Shown piece by piece: positions 1-8,084 of a stretch of DNA of 64,000 nucleotides. The notes beneath the pieces were generated by a model. It ran no database searches, was not told where the DNA came from, and saw only the letters and a list, made by a program, of their open reading frames with translations. Each line of letters begins with the position of its first letter. Position 1 is the first letter of the stretch. This DNA comes from Thermoleophilia bacterium UBA6103 (GTDB lineage Bacteria > Actinomycetota > Thermoleophilia > UBA2241), in NCBI GenBank assembly GCA_002423545.1, contig DIWP01000056.1, positions 75,488 through 139,487 on the forward strand, given 5' to 3'. A program made the position numbers and the translations under genes.

Positions 1-482
1 TGGTAGAGCTCGGCCGACTCGCGCTGGGCGCGACTGGCGTCCTGCTCGGCGGCGATGTCGCGCACCGCGCCGATCATGTGCGACGGCCGCCCGGCCGCAT
101 CGACCAGCGTCAGGCCGCGTTCGCGGACCCAGACGTAGGTGTCGTCGCCGCGGCGGATACGATACTCGTCCTCGTAGACACCGGCCTCCCGGACCGCGCG
201 GCGGGTGTTCTGCAGCGTCTTCTCCACGTCATCGGGATGCAGTCGCTCGGCGTATGCCTCAAAGGTGTCCGGCAGTCGCTCGACGGGGAGCCGGAAGACC
301 TCTGCCATCTGCTCGGACATCTCCATGCTGTCGGTCTGAATGTCCCAGTCGTAGTAGGCGTCGAAGACGGCATCGACGAAGGCTCGCAGGCGCACGTCGC
401 TGGAGATCTGCCGCGGTCCCGGTGGCCGCTCGGCAGCCGCTGTCGCGGTGATCGGTTCTGAATGTGAGGTATGGCCAGTCAT
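1..482 (-). CDS. PAS-domain sensor protein, N-terminal part (cut by window edge)
   Basis: About 160 codons are visible from an ATG at 482, and the frame stays open off the left edge. After a short polar N-terminus (about 30 residues) the protein reads as a PAS_3-type fold: an aromatic YYDWD stretch, then EAYAERLHPDDVEK, an EDEYRIRRGD strand, a WVRERG strand, and a closing MIGAVRDI strand leading into a charged helix. This is typical of the first PAS domain of a histidine kinase, diguanylate cyclase or HD-GYP protein, but the output domain lies outside the window. No signal peptide or membrane segment is visible in this part. It is divergent from the zinc-ribbon gene at 781. Confidence 0.8.
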   Translation of the reverse strand, partial: MTGHTSHSEPITATAAAERPPGPRQISSDVRLRAFVDAVFDAYYDWDIQTDSMEMSEQMAEVFRLPVERLPDTFEAYAERLHPDDVEKTLQNTRRAVREAGVYEDEYRIRRGDDTYVWVRERGLTLVDAAGRPSHMIGAVRDIAAEQDASRAQRESAELY

Positions 483-780
483 AAAACTCGTAACAGACTA
501 GCATGACCGGGAGCCTTGTGTCGCGTACACTGCAGACGTGCTTGTATGACATACGCCTCGATGCACAGAGACGAAGTCAGGCAGCATCCCCCCGGCCCCG
601 TGGCTGTGACCCTCCCCCGACGGTCACAGGCGCGGGGCCGGCCCCGTCCCGGATCCCGGCTTCTCCATCCCGCGCCGTACCTTCCGCTCGCGGTGTTCCG
701 TCCCGTCGCCGGCGTACCCTTGCCTGGAGCTGGTGAGCGACGCCGGTGGTGTGCGCCGAGAGACGGCAGCCGGGAGGAGC
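483..780. other. Divergent intergenic region without a gene
   Basis: This stretch separates the leftward PAS gene from the rightward zinc-ribbon gene and must hold both promoters. It is locally less GC-rich around 483-560. I see no convincing coding frame, RNA gene or long inverted repeat. A good ribosome binding site for the rightward gene (GGGAGGAG) sits at about 772-779. Confidence 0.5.
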
Positions 781-984
781 ATGAGCGGTCTTGTCGAGTG
801 TCCGTCCTGCGGGCGTTTGGTGTCGCGGGAGGCGAGCGCCTGTCCGTCCTGCGGGCAGCCGATCCGCAGAAGCGGCTGCCGCATCCTCGATGAAGCTCTC
901 GGTGCCTTCCTCGGCTGTGCCGGCACGCTCTTCTCCCTGCTCGTCATCGCGTTCGTCATCGCGTTCCTGTTCGGTGGCTGCTGA
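781..984 (+). CDS. Zinc-ribbon membrane-anchored small protein (67 aa)
   Basis: A 67-residue protein starting at the ATG behind GGGAGGAG. Two CPSCG knuckles (residues about 7-11 and 21-25) form a zinc ribbon, followed by a short linker and one C-terminal transmembrane helix of about 20 residues rich in L, V, I and F. The expected topology is a cytoplasmic zinc ribbon tethered to the membrane. Such small zinc-ribbon proteins are common and mostly uncharacterised; binding partners cannot be inferred. The baeRF-like gene starts 125 bp downstream on the same strand, so co-transcription is possible. Confidence 0.8.
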   Translation: MSGLVECPSCGRLVSREASACPSCGQPIRRSGCRILDEALGAFLGCAGTLFSLLVIAFVIAFLFGGC

Positions 985-1109
985 GGTGACGCTGTCGGGG
1001 CGCCGTCCGCATGAGGCCGGCCCGCTGCGGGAATGGTGTCGGGTATGCGCAGCGGCGCGGCCGGCAGCGGCCGGTCGGCTCCGGAGACCCGGAAGCGGAG
1101 GTAAGCGTG

Positions 1110-2285
1110 ATGGTCGGACTCCACCGCAGCGATCTGGACAAGCTTCTCGAGACGCATGGGGGGCCGTGCGTCTCGGTCATCGTGCCGACGGAGCGAGCGG
1201 GTCGCGATGCTCGGCAGAACCCGTTGCGCTTCAAGCATGGGCTCGATGAGGCCGAGGAGCGGCTCGTCGCCGTCGGCCTGCGCGCACCGGAGGCGCGCGA
1301 TCTGCTGCAGCCGGCACGCGACCTGCTGGCCGACAGTCACTTCTGGAACCAGCAGTCCGATGGGCTGGCGTTGTTCCTGGCGCCCGGCTTCGAGCATCTG
1401 GTCAAGCTGCCGGTGGTGCCCGCGCAGCGAGTCGTGGTGGGCGAGCGTTTCCACGTGCGCCCGTTGCTGCCGGCCTTCTGGCCGGAGCAGGCTTTCTACC
1501 TGCTGGCTCTGAGCCAGAGCGAGGTGCGGCTCTTCGAAGGAGCGCGGTTCGGCGTGCGCGGGATCCCGCTGACCAACGTGCCGGAAGGGATCGAGGACGT
1601 CACACGCTTCGTCCAGGGTGAGACGTCGCGGCAGATGCACAGTAGCGAACGTCGCGGCGCCGCCGTGGTGGGTGTCTCGCACGGTCACGGGGGCGTCAAG
1701 GACGATCGCGACGAACGGGTCTGGGAGTACATCCGGGCGGTCGCTCAGGGAGTCGGCGAGACGCTTCGTTCGGCCGGGAAGAGCAACGGAGCCCCTCTGG
1801 TCCTGGCCGGCGTCCAGTACCTGTGCGGCCTTTATCGGGAGGTCCACGGCGCTGCCGGCCCGGCTCACGCACCGATCCTCGACGAAGGCATCGAGGGCAA
1901 TCCCGATCAGCTCAGCGAAGAGGAGCTGCATCTGCGTGCCTGGCCACTGGTGGCGCCGCTGGCGGAGGTGCAGGTGACGTCGGCTCTGGAGCGCTACCCG
2001 GAGGCGTACGGCCGCGGTGAAGCGCGGCGCGACGTCGAAGGTGTGCTGGTCGCTGCCCTGCAGGGTCGCGTCGAGACGCTGCTGCTCGCCGGCGACGCGA
2101 TGCAGTGGGGACGGTTCGACGCGGACAAGGGCCGCGCCCGCCTGCACGATGCCTGGCGTCCCGGCGACGACGACCTCCTCGACCTGGCGGCCGCCCAGAC
2201 GGTGCAGACCGGCGGCGTTGTCTACACGGTGGCCGCCGAGCAGATGCCCGAGGGTCGGCCGCTGGCGGCGCTGCTGCGGTACTGA
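1110..2285 (+). CDS. baeRF family 3-like protein (bacterial archaeo-eukaryotic release factor relative)
   Basis: 391 residues from an ATG preceded by GCGGAGG. The N-terminal LLETHGGPCVSVIVPTER, the following RNPLRFKH-type helix and the middle LALSQSEVRLFEGARF strand-turn-strand match the bacterial eRF1-like baeRF families. Near the C-terminus come LLLAGDAMQWGRFD and a VQTGGVVYTV element, as in the L7Ae-like last domain. These proteins resemble eukaryotic release factors but lack a demonstrated termination role; proposed roles include ribosome-associated quality control. The usual family length (350-400 aa) is met. No partner gene is adjacent. The product is cytoplasmic, with no signal or membrane segment. 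Confidence 0.7.
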   Translation: MVGLHRSDLDKLLETHGGPCVSVIVPTERAGRDARQNPLRFKHGLDEAEERLVAVGLRAPEARDLLQPARDLLADSHFWNQQSDGLALFLAPGFEHLVKLPVVPAQRVVVGERFHVRPLLPAFWPEQAFYLLALSQSEVRLFEGARFGVRGIPLTNVPEGIEDVTRFVQGETSRQMHSSERRGAAVVGVSHGHGGVKDDRDERVWEYIRAVAQGVGETLRSAGKSNGAPLVLAGVQYLCGLYREVHGAAGPAHAPILDEGIEGNPDQLSEEELHLRAWPLVAPLAEVQVTSALERYPEAYGRGEARRDVEGVLVAALQGRVETLLLAGDAMQWGRFDADKGRARLHDAWRPGDDDLLDLAAAQTVQTGGVVYTVAAEQMPEGRPLAALLRY

Positions 2286-2376
2286 CGCCTCGTCGCCGGC
2301 GGCGTGCACAGATCCTGCCGGCTGAGGAGGCCGCCGCGGGCGGCCGCTCCTTCCGGGTCGCCGCCGTGGCCGTCGC

Positions 2377-4194
2377 TCAGCGGCGTCTGAGCGGCGGGAC
2401 GATGCGTAGCCAGATCGCGTTGGAGCGGCCGGCGGCGGTGCGGACGCGCACGCGGACCCGTCCGGCGGGGCGCAGCGGCACCTTGACGCGGATGCGTCCA
2501 TCACGCCATGAAGCGTAGACGTGCGCCCGGCGTGAGCCGAAGAAGACCGACGCCTTCCGTTTGGCGTGCGATGCGGCCGCTGCCGCCCGGCTGCGGCCGA
2601 AACGTATGCCGCGGAGGGTCATCCAGCGTCCGGGGCGCACCCGCGCGGCGCCGAGCGACCGCAGGCGTGGTGGGCGCGCCGCGTCCGGGTCGGGCTGTGG
2701 CGCCGGCTCGGCGCCGTACTCGAAGGCGCCGATGTCGAAGCCTGCACCGGCCGGGCGCCGGCCGCCGGCCAGATCGAACGCCGGGGCGCCGTTCGCCGTG
2801 CCGGCGTCGATGAGCGGGCTGCCGGCCCGCGGCCGGAAGTCGCCACGGGTGCCCCACGCCGGCCGTGTGAAGCGCGGCGGCGCCGAGAGGTTGCCGGCGC
2901 CCAGGGCGCCGGCCCGGAGCTGGGCCGCCGTGTAGTCGCGGCCGTTGGCGTGGACCTGCACGTCGGCCCCCGGCCGGTGGAAGTCGCAGTGGTCGATGTG
3001 GGCGGTCACGGCGTCGCCCAGGTACACCTCGCCGTGACCGTTGGCGATCAGGGTGTTGCGGATCAGTACCGTCATCGGCTCCGGCTCGCCGTACTGCATG
3101 TAGACGGGGTATGCGTGTCGTGCCGGGTCGTCGTGGACCGTCACGTTGACGATGGTGAACGTCGCTCCCGGCTCGCCGCCCATGACGATGCCGGCCCATG
3201 GCGAGGCGCCGCCGACGCCGTCGCCCATGCCGTAGATGAGCGTGTTCTCGACTCGGCCGCCGGCCCACAGCTTGACGCCGTCGCAGCTGTTGTTGGCGAC
3301 CGTGCAGCACCGGATGGTGGTCGCCGCCGCCTTTGAGTCGAGGCCGTCGCCGCGGTTGTGCTCGGCCACCGTGTCTTCGATGAGGATCGGCCCGGCCGAC
3401 GGCTCGATGCCGAAGCCGTCGGGTCGGTCGTAAGAGCCGGGCCCGGGGCCGCCCCGGTAGTAGTGGCCGGAGTAGCCGAGGTAGCAGTCGCGGACGGTCA
3501 CGTTCCGGTTGCCGCCGTGCCGTCCCTCCGGTCCGCCGATGCAGCCGAAGCCGCAGTGGGAGAAGCGACAACGCTCGACGAGCAGATGGCGCACGTCGCC
3601 GATGTTCAGCGCCATCTCGTCGATGTGGTGGATCGAGAGGTCGCGGAGGACGAGGTGGTCGACCGGGTCGCCGGCGGCGTCGATGCCGCCGCGGAAGCGC
3701 GTGCCGCCGTCCGCGGTGATCTCGAGGTTCTCGAGCGTCACGTAGCTGGTGCCGGAGACATCGACGGCCGCGAAGAGGTCGTCGCGCCCGGCCAGGACCG
3801 GCCGCTGCCCGGCCTCGCCGACGATGCGGGTCGGGGCCGCGGCCGTGCCCGACGGCGGCGTGATCATGTCGTACCAGAAGGTGCGCAGCACGTAGCGGCC
3901 GCGCAGGATGACCAGCGTGTCGCCGCCGTGCAGGCGCTTTGAGGCCGGTCCGGGACTGCGCCAGGGCCTGGCCCGGCTGCCGGGTGCACCGTCGTCACCC
4001 GACGGCGAGACGAAGTAGGTGGCGGCGGCGGCTGTGGCCGGCCCGGCGATGCCGGAGGGCAGGCCGCCGAAGAGGCACCAGGTGAGCACCGCCGTCGTCG
4101 CGGCGAGGGCGACGAACGACCCGCGGGTCGGCCTCGAACGTGCGCCGTCTGCGGCCCGCCGCCGACGGCCGCGCAGCGTGCGCCTCAACGTCAT
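2377..4194 (-). CDS. Secreted right-handed parallel beta-helix protein with C-terminal IPT/TIG-like domain
   Basis: 605 residues. A basic N-terminus and a hydrophobic stretch at about residues 27-58 ending in alanines form a Sec signal peptide. The mature start reads TYFVSPSGDDGAPGSRARPW, the classic opening of right-handed beta-helix (pectate-lyase-like) surface proteins. Repeated coils follow (YVTLENLEITADGG, HLVLRDLSIHHI, HLLVERCRFSHCG, TVRDCYLGYSGHYY, TTIRCCTVANNSCDG). The body ends with a SPLIDAGTANGAPAFDLAG repeat-closing motif and FDIGAFEYG. The last about 100 residues (RPPRLRSLGAARVRPG..) look like an IPT/TIG fold. Likely extracellular and carbohydrate-associated; the substrate is unknown. 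The gene stands alone, convergent with the baeRF-like gene. Confidence 0.8.
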   Translation of the reverse strand: MTLRRTLRGRRRRAADGARSRPTRGSFVALAATTAVLTWCLFGGLPSGIAGPATAAAATYFVSPSGDDGAPGSRARPWRSPGPASKRLHGGDTLVILRGRYVLRTFWYDMITPPSGTAAAPTRIVGEAGQRPVLAGRDDLFAAVDVSGTSYVTLENLEITADGGTRFRGGIDAAGDPVDHLVLRDLSIHHIDEMALNIGDVRHLLVERCRFSHCGFGCIGGPEGRHGGNRNVTVRDCYLGYSGHYYRGGPGPGSYDRPDGFGIEPSAGPILIEDTVAEHNRGDGLDSKAAATTIRCCTVANNSCDGVKLWAGGRVENTLIYGMGDGVGGASPWAGIVMGGEPGATFTIVNVTVHDDPARHAYPVYMQYGEPEPMTVLIRNTLIANGHGEVYLGDAVTAHIDHCDFHRPGADVQVHANGRDYTAAQLRAGALGAGNLSAPPRFTRPAWGTRGDFRPRAGSPLIDAGTANGAPAFDLAGGRRPAGAGFDIGAFEYGAEPAPQPDPDAARPPRLRSLGAARVRPGRWMTLRGIRFGRSRAAAAASHAKRKASVFFGSRRAHVYASWRDGRIRVKVPLRPAGRVRVRVRTAAGRSNAIWLRIVPPLRRR

Positions 4195-4331
4195 GACCGT
4201 CGCCGTGACGCGGGTGCCTGCCGGTCGCCACCGACGCCCACTCTGCCGTTCTCCATCGCAGCCTCCTCACGGCAATGGTCGGCACGATCGACCGGCACGG
4301 CAAGCCCTCTGGAGACGAAGGCGCTCCAGAT

Positions 4332-4422
4332 GCGTCGTCTTGTCAGGCAGCGCCGCCCTGTGCGGGCGCCCGACGCGCACGTGCCGGTCGGCGCACGAGC
4401 CGCGTCGTCTCGTCAGGCAGCG
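4332..4422. repeat. Pair of 21-bp direct repeats in the 4195-4503 gene-free stretch
   Basis: The copies at 4332-4352 and 4402-4422 share the core GTCAGGCAGCG and differ at one base; the period is 70 bp. The surrounding 309-bp gap (4195-4503) lies upstream of the beta-helix gene and downstream of the CDF gene, both read leftward. I see no gene in it, so it should contain the beta-helix gene promoter. Confidence 0.5.
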
Positions 4423-4503
4423 GCCGCGCGACCCACGCCGCCCGGGGCTCGCGGCGCCCGCCCGGGGCCACGCGAGCCGCCCGGGGCGACGGCATCCGGC
4501 CGG

Positions 4504-5760
4504 TCAGCCGTGCTGCGGCGACTTCTGGTCGTCGTCGCGCGGACCGACCGCCGCGGCCAGCTCGCCCAAGGCGTCGTCGACGCCGGTCTGGTCGGTGTGA
4601 CGCACCTCGACTGCGGCGTCGCGGAACACGTACGCCGGGCCCTTCTTGACCTCATGGGTCACCAGCAGGACGTCGACGGCGAAGCCGACGAGCCACTCCG
4701 CCGTGACGATGCCCTTCTGACGGTCGTCGTGCTGGTGCGGGTTGTCGCGGACAGCCTTGTCCACGATCGTCCCGTCTGCGGTCTTCAGCTTCACGAAAGC
4801 GAAGCGAGACGCCGAGCCGAACTCGTCGCTGAGCCGCTCGGGGTCGGCGGCGAGCGGCAGACAGACGGTGAGCACGTCGGTGCGCTGCGGCTCCAGGTGC
4901 AGGGTCATGTGATCGACGCCCGGCAGCTCGTCGCGCACGCTTGCTTCCAGGCGGTCGGCGGCGGCGTGTGCCTTCTCCAGATCGTCGGTGCGCACCGCGA
5001 CGATGGCTTCCACGAAGACGTAGCGGCCGGCGCTGCGGGCGGTGAGGTCGCGCACCTTGACGACCAGTGGGTCGGCCTCCAGGGTCTCCTCGATGAGGCG
5101 CAGGGTGCGCGAGTCGACCGAGGCGTCCAGCAGCACCTTCATGCCGTCGGTGAGCAGTCCCCAGCCGGAGTAGACGACGATGGCCAGGATGGGGAAGGCG
5201 GCCCAGCGGTCGATGTCGAAGCCGATGAAGGTGGAGGCGACGGCGACCAGGGCCAGCGTGCCGCTCATCACGTCGACCAGACGGTGCTTGCCGTCGGCCA
5301 CCAGAGCCGGCGAGGACGTGCGCCGGCCGCGCGAGGTGGCGTACAGGCTGTAGGCGAGCGTGATGGCGATGGAGACCACGACACCGGTGATGACCCACCA
5401 GGTGATGACCGGCGCCTCCTCCTGCGGCGCCAGCGCCTGCGCAGCGATCTCGTAGGCGCCGACGAAGATGAGGATGGCGACGATGACCTGAAGGACGTTC
5501 TCGATCTTGTAGAGACCGAAGGGGAAGCGCGACGACTTGCGTGCCGAGAGGCGCAGTCCGGCCCAGAGCACGATGGCGCCGACGACGTCGACCGCCGAGT
5601 CGACCGCCGTCGCGGTCAGCACCAGACTCTTGGAGAAGATGGCCAGGGAGCCCTTGATGGCGACCAGCAGAAGGCTGATCAGGATGCCGTAGACGGCGAC
5701 ACGCTGGACCTCGCGGTCGCCGGCCTGGGCTGGTGTGGGCGTCGGGTCGTTCATGGCCAT
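4504..5760 (-). CDS. Cation diffusion facilitator metal exporter with C-terminal NifX/NifB-like domain
   Basis: 418 residues. The CDF core has six membrane helices (about residues 20-220) with a metal-site motif in TM2 (TAVDSAVDVVG, DxxxD) and another in TM5 (DGKHRLVDVMSG, HxxxD), followed by the cytoplasmic dimerisation domain with its VDHMTLHLEP strand. An extra about 110 residues (DVLTVCLPLAADPERLSDEFG onward) resemble the dinitrogenase Fe-Mo cofactor (NifX/NifB) domain. This fusion occurs in part of the CDF family; the extra domain may sense or bind metal. A Zn/Fe/Mn export role is inferred from the family. The tail after it is charged and probably disordered. The start ATG-GCC-ATG at 5760 faces the divergent trmO gene. 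Confidence 0.85.
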   Translation of the reverse strand: MAMNDPTPTPAQAGDREVQRVAVYGILISLLLVAIKGSLAIFSKSLVLTATAVDSAVDVVGAIVLWAGLRLSARKSSRFPFGLYKIENVLQVIVAILIFVGAYEIAAQALAPQEEAPVITWWVITGVVVSIAITLAYSLYATSRGRRTSSPALVADGKHRLVDVMSGTLALVAVASTFIGFDIDRWAAFPILAIVVYSGWGLLTDGMKVLLDASVDSRTLRLIEETLEADPLVVKVRDLTARSAGRYVFVEAIVAVRTDDLEKAHAAADRLEASVRDELPGVDHMTLHLEPQRTDVLTVCLPLAADPERLSDEFGSASRFAFVKLKTADGTIVDKAVRDNPHQHDDRQKGIVTAEWLVGFAVDVLLVTHEVKKGPAYVFRDAAVEVRHTDQTGVDDALGELAAAVGPRDDDQKSPQHG

Positions 5761-5852
5761 CTCGGCAGCATATGCTTCTTCTGCGCGCCGGCGTCTGTGC
5801 CTGCGGCCCCGACGGCCGCGGGACGTCGGTCGCGAGCGAGGAGGTGTCCGGC

Positions 5853-6383
5853 GTGGATCCGGAACGGCCGTCGATCGAGCCGGTCACCATGCGTCCGATC
5901 GGCATCATCCACAGTCCGCACCACGATCCGGCGCAGACGCCGATCCAGCCGGTCTGCGCCCGTGGGGTGGCCGGCACGGTCGAGGTGTTCGCCGACTATG
6001 TCGAAGGTCTTGCCGATGTGGACGGCTTCTCGCATCTGCACCTCATCTACTGGTTCCACCGCAGCGCCGCGGTACAGATGGGGTCGGACCCGCCGGCAGG
6101 GCCGTTCTCGCTGAAGGTCGTCCCGTATCTCCAGGACGTGCCGCGTGGCGTGTTCGCCACGCGGGCGCCACGGCGTCCCAACGCGATCGGCCTGAGCCTT
6201 GTCCGCCTCGTGGAGCGGCGTGGTGCCGAGTTGCACGTGGAAGACCTCGATGTGCTCGACGGCACGCCACTGCTGGACATCAAGCCGTACGTGGAGGGGT
6301 TCGATCTGCGCCTCGGCACGCGCGGGGGATGGACCGAAGCCGTCGGAGAGACCGAGTTCACCGAGCGGGGGCGGCGGCGCTGA
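5853..6383 (+). CDS. trmO: TrmO/TsaA-type tRNA methyltransferase (first copy)
   Basis: 176 residues from a GTG at 5853 behind GAGGAGGT; an internal ATG at 5889 is the alternative. The family signatures are clear: MRPIGIIHSP at the N-terminal strand, VEGLADVDGFSHLHLIYWFH, and FATRAPRRPNAIGLSLVRL, followed by LDVLDGTPLLDIKPYV. TrmO methylates N6 of t6A37 in tRNAs using S-adenosylmethionine; bacterial and archaeal homologues are often annotated by fold only. The 3' end overlaps the convergent radical SAM gene by 26 bp. A second homologue lies at 35768-36337. Confidence 0.85.
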   Translation: MDPERPSIEPVTMRPIGIIHSPHHDPAQTPIQPVCARGVAGTVEVFADYVEGLADVDGFSHLHLIYWFHRSAAVQMGSDPPAGPFSLKVVPYLQDVPRGVFATRAPRRPNAIGLSLVRLVERRGAELHVEDLDVLDGTPLLDIKPYVEGFDLRLGTRGGWTEAVGETEFTERGRRR

Positions 6384-7284
6384 AGTACAGACGGCCGTCG
6401 ACCCGTCGCTTGTCCAGCAGTCCCTCGCCGTCGAGCTCCTCCACATATTTGAGGATCTCGTTGCGATGTGCGCCGAGACCCTCGACGATGTCCTCGAGTG
6501 AGCAGGGGCGGCGGGCCAGCATGTCGAGCACCGCCGCCCGCGTGGCGCCGAACTCGGGCAGAGCGTGGACGCCGCGATAGTCGGCCACCACCTCGGCCGG
6601 TGGATCGAAGTACGTGGCGATCTCTTCCATGCGGGCGCGGTCGACGGCGACGGCGAACTCCTCGGCCGGCGGCCGCGTCACGGTGTTGAGCTGGACCCGG
6701 TCCGGCCGGATGTCGCGGGCGTGGTCGACGATGCGGCGTGCCTCGGCCGGGATGGCCGTATAGCCGCCGAGGATGAACGCTTCCAGCCAGATCGGCCCCT
6801 GGTACTCCCGCCGGAAGGCGACCAGGCCGGCGAGCATCTGGGCGAAGGAGATGTACGGATGCGGCCGGTTGACCGCCTGGAACAGCGACTCGTCGCCGGC
6901 GTCCAGAGACGGCACCACAAGGTCGGCGGCGGCGATCTGTGCGCGCACCTCTGGGTCCCAGAGCAGCGAGCCGTTGGTGAGCACGGCGACCGGGACGTCG
7001 GTGAGGGCGTGGATGCGCTCGATCAGCTCGTCGAGTCGCGAGTACAGGGTCGGCTCGCCGGAGCCGCTCAGCGTGATGTAGTCGGGTCGTGACGGGAGCG
7101 AGCCGCGCAGCTCCTCGATCACGTCATCAAGCGGGACCCACTCGCGGCGCTCCACCGTCTTGTGGGTGGTGCGTCCGAGCTGGCAGTACACGCAATCGTA
7201 GGTACAGGTCTTGAAGGGGACGAGGTCGAGGCCCAGCGAGCGGCCGAGACGGCGCGAGGGGACCGGACCGAACACGTATGTCAT
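6358..7284 (-). CDS. Radical SAM protein (COG0731-like) with C-terminal winged helix
   Basis: 308 residues. CTYDCVYC at residues 27-34 is the CxxxCxxC cluster motif binding the 4Fe-4S cluster and SAM. SGSGEPTLYS is the GGE-like SAM-contact segment. The preceding VFGPVPSRRLGRSLGLD is the conserved N-terminus of this TYW1-related family. The last about 75 residues (VHALPEFGATRAAVLDMLARRPCSLEDI) look like a winged-helix module. The substrate is unknown. It is the last gene of a three-gene operon, its start overlapping the DUF169 stop by 4 bp. COG0731 members are relatives of wyosine-forming enzymes, but proof of tRNA modification is lacking here. Confidence 0.85.
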   Translation of the reverse strand: MTYVFGPVPSRRLGRSLGLDLVPFKTCTYDCVYCQLGRTTHKTVERREWVPLDDVIEELRGSLPSRPDYITLSGSGEPTLYSRLDELIERIHALTDVPVAVLTNGSLLWDPEVRAQIAAADLVVPSLDAGDESLFQAVNRPHPYISFAQMLAGLVAFRREYQGPIWLEAFILGGYTAIPAEARRIVDHARDIRPDRVQLNTVTRPPAEEFAVAVDRARMEEIATYFDPPAEVVADYRGVHALPEFGATRAAVLDMLARRPCSLEDIVEGLGAHRNEILKYVEELDGEGLLDKRRVDGRLYFSAAAPAR

Positions 7285-8084
7285 CTCTCTTCGCCTCCCG
7301 GGTCATTGCTTGACTCGCCATCCGATCCGCCATCCGGCCCGTCTCCCGGCCCGTCGCACTCGTCGGAGCTATCGAAGGCCGGCTGCGGGTGCGACTGGGG
7401 CTGCGACTGGGGCTGCGGCTGCGGCTGCGACTGGGGCTCTGAACGCAGCTGCGACTGCGACGATCGCTGCGGTGGGGCCGGCGGGAGCGGCGGCCCCGGC
7501 CGCTGCATCTCCCGCACGAGGTCTGTCGGCAACGCCACGACCAGGCGGTCGGCGCCGAGTCCTCCGTACTCGCGGGCGTCGCCGCACCCGAAGGAGAAGG
7601 CGGGCAGACCGGCGCTGCCGGCGGCGGCGACACACGAGCAGACGGACATGAACGAGGACAGGCTCGTCTGCAGGGTACGGCCGTGCACGAGCTGCCAGCG
7701 CCGCAGCAGCTTCATGGCGGCGGCCGGCGTCAGGTAGGCGAGCAGGACGTCGGGGTCGTCGAGACGGCCGATGCGGATGAAGTGCAGCGGCCGTCGGAAG
7801 CAGGGCGTCTCCGCGACGATCCGGGTGGCGCGTTCGCGGGGCACGCCGGCGTGTTCGGCCATGCGCGCGACCAGGGTGTCATCGTCGCCGTCGCGGCCGA
7901 GGTTGCGGGGTGCGCCGACGCAGGTGAGGTCGGCGCAGTCGAGGACCACCTCTTCCCGGAACGACCGACCCACGGCGGCACAGAGCCGGACGAAGCCTCC
8001 CGGAGGCAGCGTGGCGGCCTCCTCGAAGCGCAGGGCCGTCCAGGGCTCGCCGGTGATGCCCTCCAGCAGCTCTATCTCGATCAC
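7281..8084 (-). CDS. DUF169 family protein with Gln/Pro/Ser-repeat tail
   Basis: 267 residues. Residues about 1-190 match the DUF169 family: an early PPGGFVRLCAAVG helix, CFRRPLHFIRIGRL, VLLAYLTPAAAMKLLRRWQ, MSVCSCVAAA and a final FSFGCGDAREYGGL with DRLVVALPTDLV. The function of the family is unknown. The conserved cysteines and its pairing here with a radical SAM protein hint at redox or metal chemistry (inference). The C-terminus (about residues 205-267) is a low-complexity tail of alternating Q, S and P dipeptides, then a D/G/S-rich acidic end, probably disordered. It overlaps its neighbours by 4 bp on both sides, so the three proteins are translationally coupled. Confidence 0.75.
   Translation of the reverse strand: MIEIELLEGITGEPWTALRFEEAATLPPGGFVRLCAAVGRSFREEVVLDCADLTCVGAPRNLGRDGDDDTLVARMAEHAGVPRERATRIVAETPCFRRPLHFIRIGRLDDPDVLLAYLTPAAAMKLLRRWQLVHGRTLQTSLSSFMSVCSCVAAAGSAGLPAFSFGCGDAREYGGLGADRLVVALPTDLVREMQRPGPPLPPAPPQRSSQSQLRSEPQSQPQPQPQSQPQSHPQPAFDSSDECDGPGDGPDGGSDGESSNDPGGEER

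Noticed and set aside
624..2504. A 626-codon minus-strand frame
   Set aside because: It covers the baeRF-like gene in antisense and has the His/Arg/Pro-rich composition of shadow frames; the + strand has RBS, start and family motifs.
4330..6114. A 594-codon + strand frame
   Set aside because: Antisense of the CDF exporter, whose motifs and membrane helices are clear on the minus strand.
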